The notes below the pieces were generated by a model that saw only the letters and a program-made list of their open reading frames with translations, did no database searches and was not told the origin of the DNA. Positions 6,668 to 10,005 of a DNA stretch of 10,005 bases are shown piece by piece. The stretch comes from Flavobacteriales bacterium (GTDB lineage: Bacteria; Bacteroidota; Bacteroidia; Flavobacteriales; Crocinitomicaceae). The position numbers were made by a program, and so were the translations under genes. Numbering within the stretch: the first letter of the stretch is position 1; each line of letters starts with the position of its first letter. The stretch is taken from NCBI GenBank assembly GCA_947375085.1, contig CANCEQ010000110.1:1-10005 (forward strand), given 5' to 3'.

Positions 6668-7951
6668 ATGTCTATTCTTGCTCCATTAGCTGAACGTATG
6701 CGTCCGAAAACGCTTGACTCGTATATCGGACAGCAACATCTTTTAAAAGAAGGTGCATCGCTTCGACGTGCTTTAAATGCTGGTTTAATTCCCTCAATGA
6801 TTTTATGGGGACCTCCAGGTGTTGGAAAAACAACATTAGCGCAATTGATTGCTGATCATTTAAATAGACCTGTTCATACTCTTTCAGCTATTTCATCTGG
6901 TGTAAAAGATGTGAGAGATGTCATTCAAAAAGTCGAAAATGGTGGAATGTTTCAACAAAAAGGAGCGATTTTATTCATTGATGAAATTCATCGTTTCTCA
7001 AAGGCACAACAAGATTCATTATTAGGAGCGGTAGAAAAAGGAACTATTACACTGATTGGAGCGACAACTGAAAATCCATCATTTGAAGTGATTTCCGCAT
7101 TGCTTTCAAGATGTCAAGTCTATACTTTAGAAAACCATACAAAAGAAGATTTATTAGCACTTCTTGACCGTTCGATTAAAGAAGATCAACTCCTTAAAAA
7201 TAAAAAGATTACACTAACTGAAACGAATGCTTTGTTAGCGATTTCTGGAGGAGATGCTCGTAAATTATTAAACGTTTTCGAAATTATCATTGGTACATTT
7301 CAAAATCAGGTTGAAATTGAGATAACTGATGAAATTGTGATGGCTTCAGCTCAACAAAGTCTTGCAATGTATGATAAAGACGGTGAGCAACATTACGATA
7401 TTATTTCCGCATTTATTAAATCTATTCGAGGAAGTGATCCGAATGCAGCAATTTACTGGTTAGCTCGAATGGTTGAAGGTGGTGAAGATGCAAAATTCAT
7501 AGCTAGAAGATTAATTATACTTGCATCTGAAGACATTGGATTAGCAAATCCGAATGCGCTTTTAATGGCAACAAATTGCTTTCAAGCAGTTGAAGTTATC
7601 GGTTGGCCTGAATCACGTTTAATACTGGCGCAGTGCACGTTATATCTTGCTACTTCACCTAAAGGTAACGCCTCTTATATGGCCATTAATAAAGCACAAG
7701 AAGAAGTTCGACGTTCGGGGAATCTTGGTGTTCCTCTGTCTTTGAGGAATGCTCCTACCAAACTAATGAAAGAATTAGGTTATGGTAAGGGGTATCAATA
7801 TTCTCATAGTCACCCTGGAAACTTTGCTTTTCAAGAATTTATGCCTGAAGAAATTAGCAATGTGAACTTTTTTGAAGCTGGCAGTAGCAGAAAAGAACAA
7901 GAAGTGACAGAGTTAATTCAAAAATTATGGGGTTCTAAATATTCAAAATAA
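6668..7951 (+). CDS. rarA: Replication-associated recombination protein A (RarA/MgsA AAA+ ATPase)
   Basis: This 427-residue AAA+ ATPase of the RarA/MgsA/WRNIP1 family acts at stalled replication forks and is related to clamp-loader subunits. The protein starts at ATG 6668 with the expected N-terminus (APLAERMRPKTLDSYIGQ); the longer frame from 6620 would only add residues encoded inside the upstream gene. Walker A is GPPGVGKT at 48-55, Walker B FIDEIHRF at 103-110, sensor 1 GATTENPS at 131-138, and the likely arginine finger is in LLSRC near 145-149. The C-terminal tetramerisation region includes EDIGLANPNALLMA, SPKGNASY and PTKLMKELGYGKGYQYSH. Length and all motifs are normal, so the gene looks intact. 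It sits 2 nt from each neighbouring acyltransferase gene, so it must share their transcript. Confidence 0.96.
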   Translation: MSILAPLAERMRPKTLDSYIGQQHLLKEGASLRRALNAGLIPSMILWGPPGVGKTTLAQLIADHLNRPVHTLSAISSGVKDVRDVIQKVENGGMFQQKGAILFIDEIHRFSKAQQDSLLGAVEKGTITLIGATTENPSFEVISALLSRCQVYTLENHTKEDLLALLDRSIKEDQLLKNKKITLTETNALLAISGGDARKLLNVFEIIIGTFQNQVEIEITDEIVMASAQQSLAMYDKDGEQHYDIISAFIKSIRGSDPNAAIYWLARMVEGGEDAKFIARRLIILASEDIGLANPNALLMATNCFQAVEVIGWPESRLILAQCTLYLATSPKGNASYMAINKAQEEVRRSGNLGVPLSLRNAPTKLMKELGYGKGYQYSHSHPGNFAFQEFMPEEISNVNFFEAGSSRKEQEVTELIQKLWGSKYSK

Positions 7952-7953
7952 AG

Positions 7954-8880
7954 ATGTTAGCAAAAATCGCATATTATTTATTCGTTATACCGTTGTCGTA
8001 TTTACCACTTTGGGTATTGTATTTACTGACAGATTTCCTATTTCTCATTTTAATCGCTTTTATTCCTTATAGAAGAAAAGTCGTTCGTAAAAATTTAATA
8101 AATTCTTTTCCAGATAAATCGGAAGCAGAAATTTTAAAAATCGAACGTCAATTCTATCATCATTTTACGGACATTCTAGCAGAAGGAATTAAAAACTTAA
8201 GTGTTTCAAAAAGAGAACTTTCCAAACGATTAGTTGTCGAGAATAGCGAATTAATGAATGAATTGTATGCTAAAAACAAAAGTGTTTTACTTGTTTCTGG
8301 TCATTACAATAACTGGGAATGGTTGATTACTGCTCAAAACAATTTATTTCAACACCAAGCAATGGGAATTGGAATGCCTTTGACTAGTAAATTTTGGGAT
8401 AAAAAAATCAATGAACGTCGTTCTCGATTTGGAATGAAAGTCATCAATGCCCACAACCTTAACGAATCCATTCAAAAAGAAACCAAAGAACCAATTGCTA
8501 TTTTAATTTTAGGCGATCAATCTCCGTTCGATTCTAAAAAAAGTTATTGGATGGAATTTTTACACCAAAAAACAGCTGTTGTATTTGGTACAGAACAAAT
8601 TGCTAATCAATATGATTTTGCTGTTGTTTTCTTTAAAATGATAAAAGTAAAAAGAGGTCATTACAAAATGGTATTAGAATTAGTTACAGAGAATCCAAGA
8701 GATTTACAATGGGGAGAAATCACTGAAAAACATACTCATCTTATTGAAAATGAAATTATTAAAAATCCACAATTTTGGATTTGGTCGCATAAAAGATGGA
8801 AACGTGAACTTCCTGAAAATTTAGAAGCATTGAAATTGGAACAAAAAGCCAAGTTTGAATCGAAATACAGAATTCAATAA
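7954..8880 (+). CDS. LpxL/HtrB-family lysophospholipid or lipid A acyltransferase (copy 2)
   Basis: This 308-residue paralogue of the acyltransferase at 5787-6665 aligns with it from end to end (by eye near 40% identical; for example LSYLPLWVLYLLTDFL against VSYLPFRVLYWFSDFL). A hydrophobic N-terminus covers about residues 5-38. The catalytic H-x4-E motif is H117/E122 in SGHYNNWE. GDQSPFDSKKSYW and the C-terminal WIWSHKRWKRELP match the family. It differs from copy 1 around the DQSP region (TAVVFGTEQIA in place of TGWMRGTERIA). It also has a charged C-terminal extension of about 20 residues after RELP that copy 1 lacks. Both catalytic motifs are intact, so neither copy looks decayed. The likely role is a second secondary acylation or a different acceptor lipid. 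The start ATG 7954 lies 2 nt after the rarA stop. Confidence 0.87.
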   Translation: MLAKIAYYLFVIPLSYLPLWVLYLLTDFLFLILIAFIPYRRKVVRKNLINSFPDKSEAEILKIERQFYHHFTDILAEGIKNLSVSKRELSKRLVVENSELMNELYAKNKSVLLVSGHYNNWEWLITAQNNLFQHQAMGIGMPLTSKFWDKKINERRSRFGMKVINAHNLNESIQKETKEPIAILILGDQSPFDSKKSYWMEFLHQKTAVVFGTEQIANQYDFAVVFFKMIKVKRGHYKMVLELVTENPRDLQWGEITEKHTHLIENEIIKNPQFWIWSHKRWKRELPENLEALKLEQKAKFESKYRIQ

Positions 8881-8902
8881 TGTTGAATTATTAATGTTGA
8901 AT
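8879..8902 (+). repeat. Short direct repeat AATGTTGAAT in the spacer
   Basis: AATGTTGAAT occurs at 8879-8888 and again at 8893-8902, giving a 14-base period; the first copy overlaps the TAA stop of the acyltransferase. The 43-base spacer to the HD-hydrolase gene contains no clear promoter or terminator. The repeat may be a replication-slippage product or simple low-complexity sequence. Confidence 0.45.
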
Positions 8903-8923
8903 GTTTGATTTATTGAAGTAAAA

Positions 8924-9586
8924 ATGAACTATGCAATTTTAATAAACACCATAAAAACACTTGTTCAATCTGATTTTGAAGAAGAAGTTACAGGACACGA
9001 TTGGCATCACATTGAACGCGTTTATAATACAGCTTGCTTTCTTCAATCGAAAGAAGGAGGAAATCGTTCAGTTGTTGAATTAGCCGCTCTTTTACACGAT
9101 ATTTCAGACCATAAATTTAATGGTGGAAAATTAAACGAAGGTGGTAAAATTGCTTATCAATTGTTAATCAAAAATGGTTGTGATGAAACTACTGCTAGTC
9201 AAGTCAAACAAATTGTAGATTCTGTTTCATTCAAAGGAGCAAATGTACAAGATAATGTGACATCCTTGGAAGCTCAAATAGTTCAAGACGCAGATCGTTT
9301 AGATGCCATTGGAGCAATTGGAATTGCTAGAGCTTTTGCTTTTGGAGGCAATCGAAATAGACCAATTTATGAACCTATCTCCACTCCTACTTTACACACT
9401 TCATTTGAAGAATATGCAAGTTCTAAAAGTCACACTATCAATCACTTTTACGAAAAATTATTACTTTTAAAAGACCGTCTACATACTAAAACGGCAATCG
9501 AAATTGGAAATGAACGTCACCTATATATGGAGGACTTTCTAAAACAATTTTACAATGAATGGAATATAAATACTATAACAAACTAA
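8924..9586 (+). CDS. HD-domain phosphohydrolase (YedJ-like)
   Basis: This 220-residue soluble protein is a metal-dependent HD-domain phosphohydrolase of the YedJ-like group. The putative metal ligands are H29 (in GHDWHHIERV, 24-33), H58 and D59 (LLHDI) and an Asp of QDADRLDAIGA (D122 or D124). The following IGIARAFAFGGNRNRPIYEP (about 132-151) is characteristic of the group. Members are thought to act on phosphate esters or nucleotides, but the physiological substrate of this subgroup is not established. No extra sensor or synthetase domain is present, so it is not a bifunctional (p)ppGpp enzyme. ATG 8924 follows an A-rich leader. The TAA stop abuts the ATG of the ROK kinase with no intervening base, which suggests coupled translation. 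Confidence 0.88.
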   Translation: MNYAILINTIKTLVQSDFEEEVTGHDWHHIERVYNTACFLQSKEGGNRSVVELAALLHDISDHKFNGGKLNEGGKIAYQLLIKNGCDETTASQVKQIVDSVSFKGANVQDNVTSLEAQIVQDADRLDAIGAIGIARAFAFGGNRNRPIYEPISTPTLHTSFEEYASSKSHTINHFYEKLLLLKDRLHTKTAIEIGNERHLYMEDFLKQFYNEWNINTITN

Positions 9587-10005
9587 ATGACAACGAAATA
9601 CGCTCTTGGAATTGATATTGGCGGAACAAATACAGCTTATGGATTGGTTGACCAAACAGGAAAGGTAATTTACGAAACGAGTGTTCTCACAACCGATTTT
9701 CCTTTACCTGAAGATTTAGTAACTGCTATTCATTCGGATTTAGTAAAACACCATTCAATCGAATCAATAATAGGAATAAGTGTTGGGGCTCCAAATGGGA
9801 ATCATTTCACCGGAAATATCGAATATGCTCCGAACCTTAAATGGAAAGGAATTATTCCATTGGCTAAATTATTTCAAGACAAATTCAATACACCTGCTAT
9901 TTTAACAAACGATGCCAATGCAGCGGCTGAAGGAGAAATGCTTTTTGGAAATGGAAAAGACCTTAAAAATTTCGTTGAAATTACGCTAGGAACAGGTTTA
10001 GGAAG
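9587..10005 (+). CDS. ROK-family sugar kinase, glucokinase-like (partial, 3' end missing)
   Basis: This open frame runs from ATG 9587 to the window edge (139 complete codons) without a stop. Translation begins MTTKYALGIDIGGTNTAYGL, with the ROK/ASKHA ATP-phosphate loop LGIDIGGTN at 7-15. It continues through GISVGAPNG (63-71), TNDANAAAEGEM (107-118) with D109 as the expected catalytic base, and ITLGTGLG (132-139), the second phosphate-binding loop. These motifs identify a cytoplasmic ROK kinase that phosphorylates a hexose with ATP; no N-terminal DNA-binding domain is present, so it is not a NagC-type repressor. Glucose is the commonest substrate, but the residues and zinc motif that help decide specificity lie beyond the window. 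The gene starts directly after the HD-hydrolase stop. Confidence 0.93.
   Translation, partial: MTTKYALGIDIGGTNTAYGLVDQTGKVIYETSVLTTDFPLPEDLVTAIHSDLVKHHSIESIIGISVGAPNGNHFTGNIEYAPNLKWKGIIPLAKLFQDKFNTPAILTNDANAAAEGEMLFGNGKDLKNFVEITLGTGLG

Noticed and set aside
1..10005. Defence island, prophage, secretion cluster or other novel multi-gene system
   Set aside because: Every gene except the truncated left-edge one belongs to a recognisable conserved family, composition is even, and there are no integrases, transposases, repeats or toxin-antitoxin pairs.

Overview
The window reads as chromosomal DNA from a low-G+C member of the Bacteroidota. The protein families point to Flavobacteriales, perhaps near Crocinitomicaceae/Fluviicola; that finer placement is a guess. 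Supporting signs are the Bacteroidota form of LptD, an MCE protein with a long helical tail, an amidase with a SPOR-like C-terminus, starts without Shine-Dalgarno sequences but with A-rich leaders, and matches to the Bacteroidota -7 promoter element TAnnTTTG. Coding density is very high, with no gene-free stretch longer than about 95 bases. I see no RNA gene, mobile element, CRISPR array or sign of horizontal transfer.

The left arm (1-2466) is on the minus strand and reads, in transcription order, a cell-wall amidase, an MCE/MlaD-type lipid-transfer protein, then the first 23 codons of a membrane-anchored protein that resembles the start of Bacteroidota (Fe-S)-binding oxidoreductases. Spacings are 4 nt and 1 nt, so this is an operon.

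A short divergent intergenic region (2467-2534) separates it from the right arm, which is entirely on the plus strand. The right arm carries an LptD-type LPS-assembly outer-membrane protein and a YqgE/AlgH protein. After a 94-base spacer with a good promoter candidate come two LpxL/HtrB-type acyltransferases with rarA (replication/recombination AAA+ ATPase) between them, packed with 2-nt gaps. An HD-domain phosphohydrolase and a ROK-family sugar kinase follow with a zero-nt junction; the kinase is cut by the window edge.

Much of the window serves the cell envelope: peptidoglycan cleavage (amidase), phospholipid traffic (MCE), LPS insertion (LptD) and lipid A acylation (two LpxL paralogues). 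rarA, the HD hydrolase and the ROK kinase are housekeeping genes carried along. I did not find a convincing undescribed system. The best leads are a two-cysteine pattern in LptD that may parallel the interdomain disulfides of E. coli LptD, the paralogous acyltransferases wrapped around rarA, three genes whose only usable start is TTG, and a perfect inverted repeat inside the promoter of the acyltransferase operon.
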